54,301 nt of DNA. Source: Bacteroidia bacterium (GTDB lineage Bacteria > Bacteroidota > Bacteroidia > M30B66). Location: assembly GCA_018401705.1 (NCBI GenBank), contig JAGYKL010000023.1:1-54301 (forward strand), read 5' to 3'. The notes below the pieces were generated by a model, which was given only the letters and a program-made list of their open reading frames with translations, had not been told where the DNA came from and did no database searches. This document shows positions 24,441 to 33,071 of the stretch, piece by piece. Made by a program: the position numbers and the translations under genes. The number at the start of each line of letters is the position of its first letter. Positions within the stretch are counted from its first letter, which is position 1.

Positions 24441-26099
24441 ATGAATCTTAAATCTACTTCCTCTCCTGTTGATGGAATTGCTGCTTTAAAGAAGTATTGG
24501 AAGTCGGACTTGCTATCTGGTTTTAGTGTGTCGCTGATTGCATTGCCACTTTGCCTTGGAATTGCTTTAGCTTCAGGCGTACCTCCTATGTCGGGAATTA
24601 TAGCAGGAATTGTTGGAGGACTTATCCTCTCATTAACCAGTGGTTCTTATTTAACCATAAATGGTCCGGCGGCTGGTCTTGCCGTTATTGTTTTAATGTC
24701 TATCCAGGGCTTTAAAGCGATGGCTCCCGCTGGGCTTAGTCCGGCTGAGGTTGAATTATTTGCATACCAATGCACTCTAGCTGTAGGGGTGGGTTGTGGA
24801 GTAATTCAATTGCTTTTTGGATTTGTGAAGGCTGGTATATTAAGCAATTTCTTCCCTTCTTCGGTAGTGCATGGGATGCTTGCTGCTATTGGAATTATGA
24901 TCTTTGCAAAGCAATTTCACACAGCTCTTGGTGTTAAACCAGAAGCTAAAAGTATGCTAGGTGTTATTGCAGAGATTCCTCATTCTGTGATGCACATGAA
25001 TCCCGAAGTTGCCATTATTGCTGGGATAAGTTTGCTTATTCTCATAGTGTTTCCTCTACTAAGGAATAAACATCTCAAGAAATTACCTGCACCACTTTTA
25101 GTAATTTTGGTTTCAATTCCTATAGGGCATTATTTTGATTTGGCTCATGAACATACATATTTGTTTCTAGGTGATATAGAGTATTCGATAGGTCCTGATT
25201 TTCTTGTTTCCTTGCCAGATAATATAGAGGATGGAATTATTTTTCCTCGATTCGATTTTCTATTTACTGGTTTTGGAATCCAGATGATGATTACATATGC
25301 CTTAGTAGCAAGTCTTGAATCACTAATTACTGCTTCTGCTATTGATAAGATTGATCCATTTAAACGAAAATCAAATTTCAATAGAGAGCTTTTTGCAAAA
25401 GGAGGAGGTAATATTATTTCTAGTGCTCTGGGTGGATTGCCTATTATTGCAGAAGTTGTTCGTAGCTCAGCTAATGTGGCTAATGGTGCAGTTTCGAGAT
25501 GGTCTAATTTCTTTCATGGAGCTTTTCTTCTTGTTTTTCTGGTATTCCTTTCCCAATTTATTCATCAAATACCTTTAGCTGCATTGGCAGCCATGCTTAT
25601 GGTTACAGGTTATCGTCTCGCCTCTCCAAAAGAGTTTTACAAAAATCTTAGAATTGGTAAGGAGCAGTTTATCATTTTCATTTCTACTATCATCGTTACA
25701 CTGTCTACTGATTTATTAATAGGTATCGCATTTGGTATTATTGTAAAGTTAATCATTCATACCGTAAATGGAGTTCCATTAAAAGTCTTATTCAAGCCTT
25801 TCCTTACTGTTCAGCAGAATGATAAACATGATGTATTTACAATTGATGTTGAGCACTCAGCGATATTCTCAAATTATATTGGCTTCCAAAAGCAACTTCA
25901 ACAAATTCCAAAAGGCAAGACTATTATTATTGACTTTGACAAGGCTTCGCTTGTCGATGGTACTGTTTTGGAATCTCTCCATTCTTTTGAGGTAGAATAT
26001 AAGAGAGGCGGAGGAACTTTAATTATTCAAGGACTTGATTCTCATGAAGCTACTTCAACTCATAAATTCGCAAGTCGCAAAAAAGCTCAAGACCTTTGA
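24441..26099 (+). CDS. SulP (SLC26-type) anion transporter with STAS domain
   Basis: The product has 552 residues. The family signature lies in the first membrane segments ('SDLLSGFSVSLIALPLCLGIALASGVPP', ~28-55; 'SYLTINGPAAGLAVIVL'). About eleven hydrophobic segments run to ~440. A C-terminal STAS domain (~455-545) includes 'KTIIIDFDKASLVDGTVLESL'. The protein exchanges or co-transports an inorganic anion such as sulfate or bicarbonate across the inner membrane. Several Bacteroidota members sit beside carbonic anhydrase, but none is seen here, so the substrate is open. A small membrane protein gene follows 114 bases downstream. Confidence 0.93.
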   Translation: MNLKSTSSPVDGIAALKKYWKSDLLSGFSVSLIALPLCLGIALASGVPPMSGIIAGIVGGLILSLTSGSYLTINGPAAGLAVIVLMSIQGFKAMAPAGLSPAEVELFAYQCTLAVGVGCGVIQLLFGFVKAGILSNFFPSSVVHGMLAAIGIMIFAKQFHTALGVKPEAKSMLGVIAEIPHSVMHMNPEVAIIAGISLLILIVFPLLRNKHLKKLPAPLLVILVSIPIGHYFDLAHEHTYLFLGDIEYSIGPDFLVSLPDNIEDGIIFPRFDFLFTGFGIQMMITYALVASLESLITASAIDKIDPFKRKSNFNRELFAKGGGNIISSALGGLPIIAEVVRSSANVANGAVSRWSNFFHGAFLLVFLVFLSQFIHQIPLAALAAMLMVTGYRLASPKEFYKNLRIGKEQFIIFISTIIVTLSTDLLIGIAFGIIVKLIIHTVNGVPLKVLFKPFLTVQQNDKHDVFTIDVEHSAIFSNYIGFQKQLQQIPKGKTIIIDFDKASLVDGTVLESLHSFEVEYKRGGGTLIIQGLDSHEATSTHKFASRKKAQDL

Positions 26100-26213
26100 T
26101 AATAAGGTGTTATTAAACAAGCTTCTACTTTAGATCTCAATAATAGTAAATAGAATATCGAATTAATTTTATTAAATTGTAAACAAATGGCATGAAAAGC
26201 CATCTCTACTGTT

Positions 26214-26486
26214 ATGTATCTAATTAAATATATTCTGGCATTTATAGCTTTTGCTTTAAAAGGAATGATTATGACATCTTTACTAATGCAAAAAACAAAT
26301 ACGGGTTTTGAAGGTGGGCCTCAGTTGTTATTAAATGGATTACTTTTTAGTTTAGCGGGCTTACTACTAACCCATTTACTTGTTAATAAAGTAGGAATGA
26401 ATGCTAAGATTTTAAATAGCATTTATCTGATTGTAATCTTTATTGCTGTGTCTACACTTTATTCTGGAGTGCTCCAAAAAAATTAA
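26214..26486 (+). CDS. Small three-helix membrane protein, unknown
   Basis: The product has 90 residues with three hydrophobic segments, around 'YILAFIAFALKGMIMTSLL' (~6-24), 'LLFSLAGLLLTHLLV' (~43-57) and 'SIYLIVIFIAVSTLY' (~69-83). No conserved catalytic residues are seen and no family is recognised. It follows the SulP transporter gene in the same direction and converges with the propeller gene at 26500 (13-base gap). The length, clean start and hydrophobic pattern support a real gene. Confidence 0.6.
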   Translation: MYLIKYILAFIAFALKGMIMTSLLMQKTNTGFEGGPQLLLNGLLFSLAGLLLTHLLVNKVGMNAKILNSIYLIVIFIAVSTLYSGVLQKN

Positions 26487-26499
26487 TTTCAATTAAGGT

Positions 26500-27918
26500 T
26501 TATTGAACTAGAACTTTGTTAAATGAATTCCCTTTGGCACTTGTAACTCCGATAATATAAAGACCTGGGTTTAAATTGTAAGAACTTGATTTTGAATTGA
26601 CATTCTCAGTAAGAATAACTCTTCCTATTCCATCAACAATTCTAACGGAATTTATATTTTCAGCTGACTTCAATTGTATTAATCCAGTAGATGGGTTTGG
26701 ATAAATGCTTATTGCGCTTGATATGTCATTTATTTTCAAAGGCTCGCTTGGACGCAGGTTTATTTGAAATTCCTCTTCAAAGTAGCAAGTGTCTATTGGG
26801 GAAGGGCTTAGGTTTGTAAGTCTAATATTGAAATTCAGGATATAATTTTCAGGAATTTCTTGATTTACATCAAAATAGAAATAGGCTGGTGCTGAAGCCC
26901 CTGGATTCCAAGCTGACTCAAATACTTCATATTCATTGTTGCTTGAAGAAAAAGTCATTCCCTCAGGTAAAGCATTTAGTGGAATTAATTTCGCAAGAGG
27001 ATATGCAAATCCAAATTCAGAATCGTTTGTGATTGTTACAGTAATCACTGAATCCCCAGTGCCAAGCAGTGCTTCACTAAAAGTTATTTCATTTGCATCA
27101 ATTGAAGCGGCTAATTCAGAACATGGAGCTACTACCTCAGAATTTAAATCATAAAAAAAGACATTGTCATTTCCAGTTGCAGGAACAGCCAATGTGTCTG
27201 TATAAGGATTGTAGTAAATATCGGCAGGTTGACTTAATCCTGTAAACACAACTTCAGGATTAGCAAAATCGGAGTCGAATTTTACAATACCATTTGCTCC
27301 CCATGATGAAACGTAATAGCTTCCGGCATTGTCTCTTGCAATGCCATCGCAATTTGAATAAGAGGTGCTTGCGATAACAGTTATACTAGAATCAGCAAGT
27401 GACATTGCTTTGATTGGTGCTGCTCCGCCCCAATTCACAAAAATGATTCTGTTATTTTCTTCATCATAATCCATTCCATTAGGACTTTGACCTAAACCCG
27501 AAGCCATTATGTTGCTGGTTTCTCCAGCTATGCTAATTCTGTAGATTCTTTGGCCACTAAAATCAGAAACAAATAAACTCCCATTGTTATCGTGAGTAAT
27601 GCCATTCAAGAATGTGGCACCTGTATTTACATTAAAAACTTGTTGAGCCGTATTTCTGTCGTAGCCATAAACTCTACCACTGCAACAAGCATAAACAGTG
27701 TTGCCAACGATGTCAATCCCATATGGATTGGGCGAAATGCCCGATTTAAATATGCTTAATGTGCCATCAGCAGCTCTTGAAATAATTTGTCCGTTATTAG
27801 AGTTTGAAATAAGATATCTATTATTTGCATCATCAAAAGTGACAGACTCTGGGTTGCTATAGTTTTGACTTATTAAGCATGCTGGCAATAAGAAAAGTAA
27901 AAGGGTAGCGTATTTCAT
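26500..27918 (-). CDS. Secreted NHL/SMP-30-like beta-propeller protein with T9SS sorting domain
   Basis: The product has 472 residues with signal peptide MKYATLLLFLLPACLIS. Residues ~20-270 form propeller blades: 'PESVTFDDANNRYLISNSNNG', 'FLNGITHDNNGSLFVSDFSG', 'SPNGMDYDEENNRIIFVNWGG', 'DGIARDNAGSYYVSSWGANG' and 'QPADIYYNPYTDTLAVPATG'. An Ig-like region (~275-385) precedes the sorting domain ('ISIYPNPSTGLIQL'). It is the third gene of a leftward operon behind the PHM-like monooxygenase (17 bases away). The animal amidating lyase PAL is also an NHL propeller, but I see only one His in the blades here, so the three-His zinc site of PAL is not present and lyase activity is not claimed. Confidence 0.85.
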   Translation of the reverse strand: MKYATLLLFLLPACLISQNYSNPESVTFDDANNRYLISNSNNGQIISRAADGTLSIFKSGISPNPYGIDIVGNTVYACCSGRVYGYDRNTAQQVFNVNTGATFLNGITHDNNGSLFVSDFSGQRIYRISIAGETSNIMASGLGQSPNGMDYDEENNRIIFVNWGGAAPIKAMSLADSSITVIASTSYSNCDGIARDNAGSYYVSSWGANGIVKFDSDFANPEVVFTGLSQPADIYYNPYTDTLAVPATGNDNVFFYDLNSEVVAPCSELAASIDANEITFSEALLGTGDSVITVTITNDSEFGFAYPLAKLIPLNALPEGMTFSSSNNEYEVFESAWNPGASAPAYFYFDVNQEIPENYILNFNIRLTNLSPSPIDTCYFEEEFQINLRPSEPLKINDISSAISIYPNPSTGLIQLKSAENINSVRIVDGIGRVILTENVNSKSSSYNLNPGLYIIGVTSAKGNSFNKVLVQ

Positions 27919-27935
27919 TTATGTACTTCAATAAT

Positions 27936-29588
27936 TTAATTTACAATTAGTTTCTTTCTGAATGACTTGCTGGTATTGATGATGTCAACAAAATAAAAGC
28001 CTGATTTTAGAGAATGATTAATAGGAATTATTTGACGACCTTGGTTTAAATTGAGTTTTCTTTGTTCAATTAATTTTCCTCCCAAATCTCTTATTTCAAT
28101 GATTGTTTCTCCAAATAATTCGGAATTAAATTCAATATTAAATGAGTTTACACTTGGATTTGGAAATATTTTAATGGAGCTATTTTCAGGAGATTCGCCA
28201 ATCTGAGCAGGATTATCTATTAAATCTCCTAATGTGTATTGAAGATAATACACCATCATTTCGTCGTTTGTTGTGAGCCCAAAGAATACTGGATTAGGGC
28301 CGTTATTTCTATACGTGGCTTTTTGTATTAAACCCAAACGAGGGTTTACCTCTATTTGAGGTTCAAATTGTCTTATTGGAGGGTGTGAGAAATCGTAATA
28401 ACCTTGGTTAAATGTATAATCGGTGTTGTACCAACCTTCATATATTTTTTCACCCTCAGACCCGTCCTCATTTCTTTTAAAAATATCGAAATCGGTTCCG
28501 TATTTATGAGTATGTGAAGTTAACTGCCAAACATTAATGAAGTTTTGAGCAGACAAATCATAATCAGCTTTGCTGAAAATATGATTGTTATTATCGTTTG
28601 GTATGTATATAGAAAGGTTGGTTAGCAAATCAGAGTACATTATTTCGGGTGTTTCCGGTGACTGATCTGTATAAATATTAATATATGCTTCAATTGCTAA
28701 AATTGAGTCTAAGTCGTAATTTCTAAAGTGATAATTCATATCAAGGATATCTCCAGCTTCCCATAGATAAGCTGTTCCTTCGGGTAAATTTGTGTCGTAG
28801 GATATTTGCCAAGCATTTACTAAAGTTGAAGAATTGCCAGAAGAGCCTTCTCCTGTATTAGGGTTTTGCAGTCTCAGCCCATCTTCGAAAAATTCATCTT
28901 GACCAGGAAGAAATTTATACAAGATGAAGTGGTGGCTTTGATCTGCCATAATCATTTCAATTCTATTGACATAAATATCTTCTGTGAGCCCTAAATCATA
29001 TTTAATGAAATATTCTTTTTCTGATTGTGGAGCGAGGAAAATCTTTCCAATATGTAATTGAAATGATCCGGGTTCTGTTGGCAAAGGGGGAATCTCGGGA
29101 ATACTATTGATTCCACCTTCTTGATAATAGCTGTTTATAAGGGCAGTATTTACTGGGCTTCCTGATAAAGGAGCTCCTTCATAAACCCATTGTCTAATAA
29201 GTTCTATTTGCTCATTTGCTAAAGCTGGCTGAGGGTAATTGGGCATTGGTGTGCCAAATGATTCATCCGGAAGATTGGCGCTTGAGTAGAGGTTATTATT
29301 ACATTTTCTAACCATATAACTTTGGTCTGGGTGCCCTGGCTTAATCCTTTTATAGCCAGCTGCCTGTGCGGCAGGATTAGTAGGGTCTACATTAACAAGT
29401 CTGTTGTATATTTCTTGGTCAGTTCCGGTCAGATTTAAATTCCCGCTATTGTCAGAGGAATTATGACATCCAACAGTGCAGTTGGCCTGAAATAAAGCGG
29501 TCACTTGTGAGAAAGTTGATTGAGCATCCGCTTTGCTAAAAGCGAAAATCATTAAACTCAAAAGTGTGATGGAGATTTTGTTAATCAT
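27936..29588 (-). CDS. Secreted PHM/DBM-like copper monooxygenase with N-terminal CxxxCH domain and T9SS sorting domain
   Basis: I chose ATG 29588 (550 residues), where the signal peptide MINKISITLLSLMIFAFSKA begins, rather than the upstream in-frame ATG at 29618. Residues ~25-145 resemble a cytochrome-c-like module but with the unusual spacing CTVGCH (CxxxCH, 37-42). Residues ~175-455 look like the two-domain copper type II ascorbate-dependent monooxygenase fold. All six copper ligands can be placed: His219-His220 ('SHHF'), His287 ('NYHFRN'), His359 and His361 ('SHTHKYG') and a Met in 'NDEMMV' (444/445). A sorting domain ('IKIFPNPSV') ends the protein. Predicted role: hydroxylation by copper and O2 at the cell surface. 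Its ATG overlaps the stop of the flavin reductase gene by 8 bases. Confidence 0.85.
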   Translation of the reverse strand: MINKISITLLSLMIFAFSKADAQSTFSQVTALFQANCTVGCHNSSDNSGNLNLTGTDQEIYNRLVNVDPTNPAAQAAGYKRIKPGHPDQSYMVRKCNNNLYSSANLPDESFGTPMPNYPQPALANEQIELIRQWVYEGAPLSGSPVNTALINSYYQEGGINSIPEIPPLPTEPGSFQLHIGKIFLAPQSEKEYFIKYDLGLTEDIYVNRIEMIMADQSHHFILYKFLPGQDEFFEDGLRLQNPNTGEGSSGNSSTLVNAWQISYDTNLPEGTAYLWEAGDILDMNYHFRNYDLDSILAIEAYINIYTDQSPETPEIMYSDLLTNLSIYIPNDNNNHIFSKADYDLSAQNFINVWQLTSHTHKYGTDFDIFKRNEDGSEGEKIYEGWYNTDYTFNQGYYDFSHPPIRQFEPQIEVNPRLGLIQKATYRNNGPNPVFFGLTTNDEMMVYYLQYTLGDLIDNPAQIGESPENSSIKIFPNPSVNSFNIEFNSELFGETIIEIRDLGGKLIEQRKLNLNQGRQIIPINHSLKSGFYFVDIINTSKSFRKKLIVN

Positions 29589-30291
29589 AGGATTCAAATC
29601 GTATTTGTTTTCGGTCATAAACCATTTCTTTTAAATTTTCTCTAGCTTCTTTAAGCATATTGGCCCAACCACATAAATAGAATAAGTGATTTCCCGGCTC
29701 TTTGAATAAATCCAAGTAAACATCATGCACATAGCCTGTTTTACCTTCCCATTTTTCGCGTGAAAGTACAGGAATAAATTTGAAATTATTTTCTGATTTC
29801 TCGAGTTCTTCAAACTCTTTTCTGTATAAAATGTCTTTTTGCGTGCGCACACCGAATATCAAGGTGATTTGCTGAAAAATTCTTTTTTTATTGAAAATAT
29901 CAAAAATCATCGACCTGAACGGGGCAATACCGGTTCCTGTGCATATGAAGCAGATATGCCTGTTTAAATCTTCGTCTAGCTTGAATTTGCCTAAAGGTAT
30001 GCTTGTTTTCAGAATGGAGCCTACTTGTACATTTTCAAATAAATGAGGTGTTCCAAGGCCTTGAGGATTTATAACAATGACCAGTTCCAAAACATTATCC
30101 TCCGATGGAGCCGATGCAATTGAATAACTTCTGTTAGTGTATTTTGCATCAATGGGTAAATCAAACATCACAAACTGCCCTGCATCAAAGCGAAGCTCAA
30201 CTTCATTAGGGTATTTAAGGAAAAACCTTTTTACCCCTGGAGCTTCTTCTTTAATATCTATTACTTCGCAATCGTAATACGAGTAGGCCAT
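29581..30291 (-). CDS. FAD-dependent ferredoxin-NAD(P)+ reductase-like oxidoreductase
   Basis: The product has 236 residues and no signal peptide (cytoplasmic). It shows the ferredoxin-reductase fold: FAD-binding 'RSYSIASAP' (~53-61), the pyridine-nucleotide site 'CTGTGIAPFRSM' (~117-128), 'LIFGVRTQKDILYR' and 'FYLCGWANML' near the end. There is no [2Fe-2S] domain, so it must pass electrons to or from a separate partner. First gene of a leftward operon with the PHM-like monooxygenase and the NHL propeller. The 8-base overlap implies coupled translation, although the reductase and the exported enzyme should end up in different compartments. A TATCTTTA box lies shortly upstream of its ATG. Confidence 0.9.
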   Translation of the reverse strand: MAYSYYDCEVIDIKEEAPGVKRFFLKYPNEVELRFDAGQFVMFDLPIDAKYTNRSYSIASAPSEDNVLELVIVINPQGLGTPHLFENVQVGSILKTSIPLGKFKLDEDLNRHICFICTGTGIAPFRSMIFDIFNKKRIFQQITLIFGVRTQKDILYRKEFEELEKSENNFKFIPVLSREKWEGKTGYVHDVYLDLFKEPGNHLFYLCGWANMLKEARENLKEMVYDRKQIRFESYD

Positions 30292-30367
30292 TAGGTATAA
30301 AGATACTCAACAAGTTCAAACGTGCAATTATTTAGAAAGAAGAATATCAACAAGTTAATACCCTTGC

Positions 30368-30979
30368 TTATTTGGTTCTTTCGCGCTCGTCATATCTATA
30401 GTTATAGTCGAAAGTTATGCGATATGTGACTTTAATATCAGGGTTTGGCTCGCCGCTAAAGTTAAATTTAAACATCAACCTGTCGGGCTTTTTCTCCATA
30501 ATTGGGGTTAAATCAGTTGCATTTAAGTTGTATTCAACCATAGCGCTTTGCATATTAACATCTGAGAATGTTGCTATTTCATTGCTTGTATAATTGCCTG
30601 TGTCAAAGTCGAAATATTGCAAATCAAGCACACTGCTTTCAAGCAAATTATTCATGCCAGCTAAATTGGCAACGCAAGTAACCTGAATATCAGAGATATT
30701 AATGTTAGTAATTTCAATATTGCTCAGTTCAACTCCATTATTGTTGATTGTAGTTTCTTTTGCACTGGTAATAACATCTCCAACCATCTGTTCATAGGGT
30801 TTTGCATTCTCAATGTAAAGGGTGGCGATATTCACAAAGTTTGAATAATTACTCATTAAATTGATTTCTCCCTCAGATTCATAAAGAAGCGTGTTTCTTC
30901 CTTCTGAATAAGAAATAGGCTTTTTACATGAGCCAATTATTATTAGTAAGACGGCGCTTAGGTAGATTGATGTTTTCAT
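30368..30979 (-). CDS. Uncharacterised lipoprotein (203 aa)
   Basis: A lipoprotein signal (MKTSIYLSAVLLIIIGSC, lipobox IGSC) is followed by a beta-rich domain with many Asn/Ile/Thr residues ('VELSNIEITNINISDIQVTC') and a C-terminal 'IKVTYRITFDYNYRYDERERTK'. No enzyme motif is seen. It resembles the small LEA-like or IgG-like outer-membrane lipoproteins common in Bacteroidota, but I cannot name a family. It lies between the S9 peptidase terminator and the flavin reductase gene (76-base spacer), so it may be read into the reductase operon. Confidence 0.8.
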   Translation of the reverse strand: MKTSIYLSAVLLIIIGSCKKPISYSEGRNTLLYESEGEINLMSNYSNFVNIATLYIENAKPYEQMVGDVITSAKETTINNNGVELSNIEITNINISDIQVTCVANLAGMNNLLESSVLDLQYFDFDTGNYTSNEIATFSDVNMQSAMVEYNLNATDLTPIMEKKPDRLMFKFNFSGEPNPDIKVTYRITFDYNYRYDERERTK

Positions 30980-30983
30980 ATCT

Positions 30984-31025
30984 AAATAAAAAGTCCCAAA
31001 GATTTCTGAATGAATTCTTTGGGAC
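30984..31025 (-). terminator. Rho-independent terminator of the S9 peptidase gene
   Basis: A 10-bp perfect stem (GTCCCAAAGA at 30993-31002 with TCTTTGGGAC at 31016-31025) and a 13-base loop are followed on the leftward strand by TTTTTATTTA (complement of 30983-30992). It lies 21 bases beyond the stop at 31047. Confidence 0.85.
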
Positions 31026-31046
31026 CAAATTAGCTTTTATTCTTTA

Positions 31047-32942
31047 TTATCCTTTTCTACCTTTTAAATATTTCGCGAAGAAATCTTCCATTTCTCTATA
31101 GAAATCCATCTTGTTTTCTTCGTTTGCAAAGCCATGTCCTTCATCATCCTTAACCATGTAAGGCACATCAATTCCTCTTTTCTTTAAAGCTTCAACCATT
31201 TGATCTGATTCGGCTTTGGCAACTCGAGGATCATTCGCACCTTGTGCTACAAACAATGGACATTTAATTTTATCTACATGAAATACTGGCGATGCAGCAG
31301 TCATCAATTCTTTATCTTTTTCAGGGTCTCCAACCATTTCGTACATCATATCTAAATATGGTTTCCAATATGGAGGAATTGTACTCATGAAAGTGAATAA
31401 ATTCGAAACTCCAACATAGTCAACAGCGCAAGCATACAAATCAGGTGTGGTTGTTATTCCTGCTAAAGTAGCATATCCTCCATAAGACGCACCATAAATT
31501 GCAATTCTTTTGGGGTCGGCAATTCCACTTTTAATTAACCAATTAACTCCATCGGTAATATCATCCTGCATAGTTAAGCCCCATTGCTTAAAGCTTGCTT
31601 CCCAAAATTCTCTTCCATATCCAACCGAGCCCCTAAAGTTCATTTGAAGCACAGCATAACCTCTATTTGCAAGAAATTGTACTTCTGGATTAAACCCCCA
31701 TTCATCTCTTGCCCAGGGTCCGCCGTGTGGATTAATTACTACTGGTAAATTTTTTGCTTCTACACCTTTTGGAAGCGTTAAATAGCCTGAAATAGAAAGC
31801 CCGTCTCTTGAAACGTATTTAATTGGCTTCATCTCGGCCATGTCTTCTTCTTTTAACCACGGACTTATATCAGCAAGCTTCTTAATATCCCCGTTGGTTT
31901 GGTCGAAGAAATAATAACTTCCGTAGTTCCTGTCACTTCCTACATACAAAAGTATTTTGTCCTCATTTTTATTCATTCCACTAACTACGACTTCATTCCC
32001 TTTAAAACGGCCTTCTAGTTTTTCCTGAAGTTGTTTCCTCTCTTTATCGAAGAAGTGATAGTATGACTTATCTGTGGTGTAAACAGCCCCAGTAATTACC
32101 TTTCTTTTTTTACTTCTTATCAAACTAGAAACATCCACCTCAGGGTGTTCGAACATTAATTTTATTTCTTTTTTATTGCTAGGGTCATATTTAATTATTG
32201 CTGTTTTATCGCGATTTATATTTGAAGCTACAAACAAAGCCCTGTCATCAAAATCAAAGAAAAGGGGAGACCATGTTTCTTTGAAATTTGTAGACATTAA
32301 TTCTACAAATGGCTCATCTTCATTTTCGCGGTACAAGACTCCTGTATTAATTCCATCGGTTGTGGTAGCCACTCTTATTTTACCGGCATTGTCGGTAGTC
32401 CAGCCTGTAATATTCCCGGGATTTTCAGCTACCATCTCCATTTCTCCGCTTTCGATATTTATTTTATATGCATCAAAGAATTGAGGATTTCTTTTATTCA
32501 AACCAATAATCATTTCTTTTTGATTATCTTCAAGATCATCAATGATATCAGCTTTTACGTCATCGCCGGGAGTTAGCTCTTTCTGATTTTTACCGTCTAA
32601 ATCCACAGCAAAGAGATGGAAGTTTTCATTCCCTCCTTTGTCCTGAAGGAAAACTATTCGGGAATCATTCTTCCAAAAATAGCCTTGTATATTCCTTTCT
32701 TTTGCAAAAGTTACCTGTGTTAACTTTTCTTCTCCAATTTTCTGAACGAAAATGTTCATTCTATTTTCCCAAGGCTGCATAAATGCAAGATGTCTGCCAT
32801 CTGGAGAAATTCTAAAGGCGACTTTTTCGGGGTTCCTGAAAAAGTCTTCTAGTGGAATAAGTGGTGCCTTCTGGGCTGATACGGCTTCGATACTTAATAA
32901 TGTCATACAAATGAATAGAGCCTTCAAAGAAACAAATTTCAT
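31047..32942 (-). CDS. Secreted S9 family peptidase (acylaminoacyl/dipeptidyl-peptidase type)
   Basis: ATG 32942 starts the signal peptide (MKFVSLKALFICMTLLSI...VSAQ), giving 631 residues; an upstream in-frame start at 32975 adds only a polar leader. The N-terminal propeller has 'ISPDGRHLAFMQPWENR' and related blades (~30-370). The catalytic domain follows: 'VINPHGGPWARDEWGFNPEVQ', the Ser in 'GASYGGYA' (~488), the Asp in 'GANDPRV' (~570) and the His in 'DDEGHGF' (~604). Expected to release dipeptides or acyl-amino acids from short peptides in the periplasm. Single gene with its own terminator. It differs from the S9A prolyl oligopeptidase at 7724-9835 in its active-site motif (GxSYGG rather than GGSNGG). 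Confidence 0.94.
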   Translation of the reverse strand: MKFVSLKALFICMTLLSIEAVSAQKAPLIPLEDFFRNPEKVAFRISPDGRHLAFMQPWENRMNIFVQKIGEEKLTQVTFAKERNIQGYFWKNDSRIVFLQDKGGNENFHLFAVDLDGKNQKELTPGDDVKADIIDDLEDNQKEMIIGLNKRNPQFFDAYKINIESGEMEMVAENPGNITGWTTDNAGKIRVATTTDGINTGVLYRENEDEPFVELMSTNFKETWSPLFFDFDDRALFVASNINRDKTAIIKYDPSNKKEIKLMFEHPEVDVSSLIRSKKRKVITGAVYTTDKSYYHFFDKERKQLQEKLEGRFKGNEVVVSGMNKNEDKILLYVGSDRNYGSYYFFDQTNGDIKKLADISPWLKEEDMAEMKPIKYVSRDGLSISGYLTLPKGVEAKNLPVVINPHGGPWARDEWGFNPEVQFLANRGYAVLQMNFRGSVGYGREFWEASFKQWGLTMQDDITDGVNWLIKSGIADPKRIAIYGASYGGYATLAGITTTPDLYACAVDYVGVSNLFTFMSTIPPYWKPYLDMMYEMVGDPEKDKELMTAASPVFHVDKIKCPLFVAQGANDPRVAKAESDQMVEALKKRGIDVPYMVKDDEGHGFANEENKMDFYREMEDFFAKYLKGRKG

Positions 32943-33071
32943 GTTGATTGTAATTTTGGTTTTGTTAAAATACATTTTGATCCAGCTTTTTGGACTTATC
33001 GCTTTGTATGTATCATGTATATCTTAATAATTACAATACATGAAAATAAAATTTCAATTAGGCCCTCTTAA

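Noticed and set aside
26500-27918. NHL propeller as a true peptidyl-amidating lyase (PAL)
   Set aside because: Only one His is visible in the blades, while PAL needs three for its zinc. The similarity is in fold type and gene order only.
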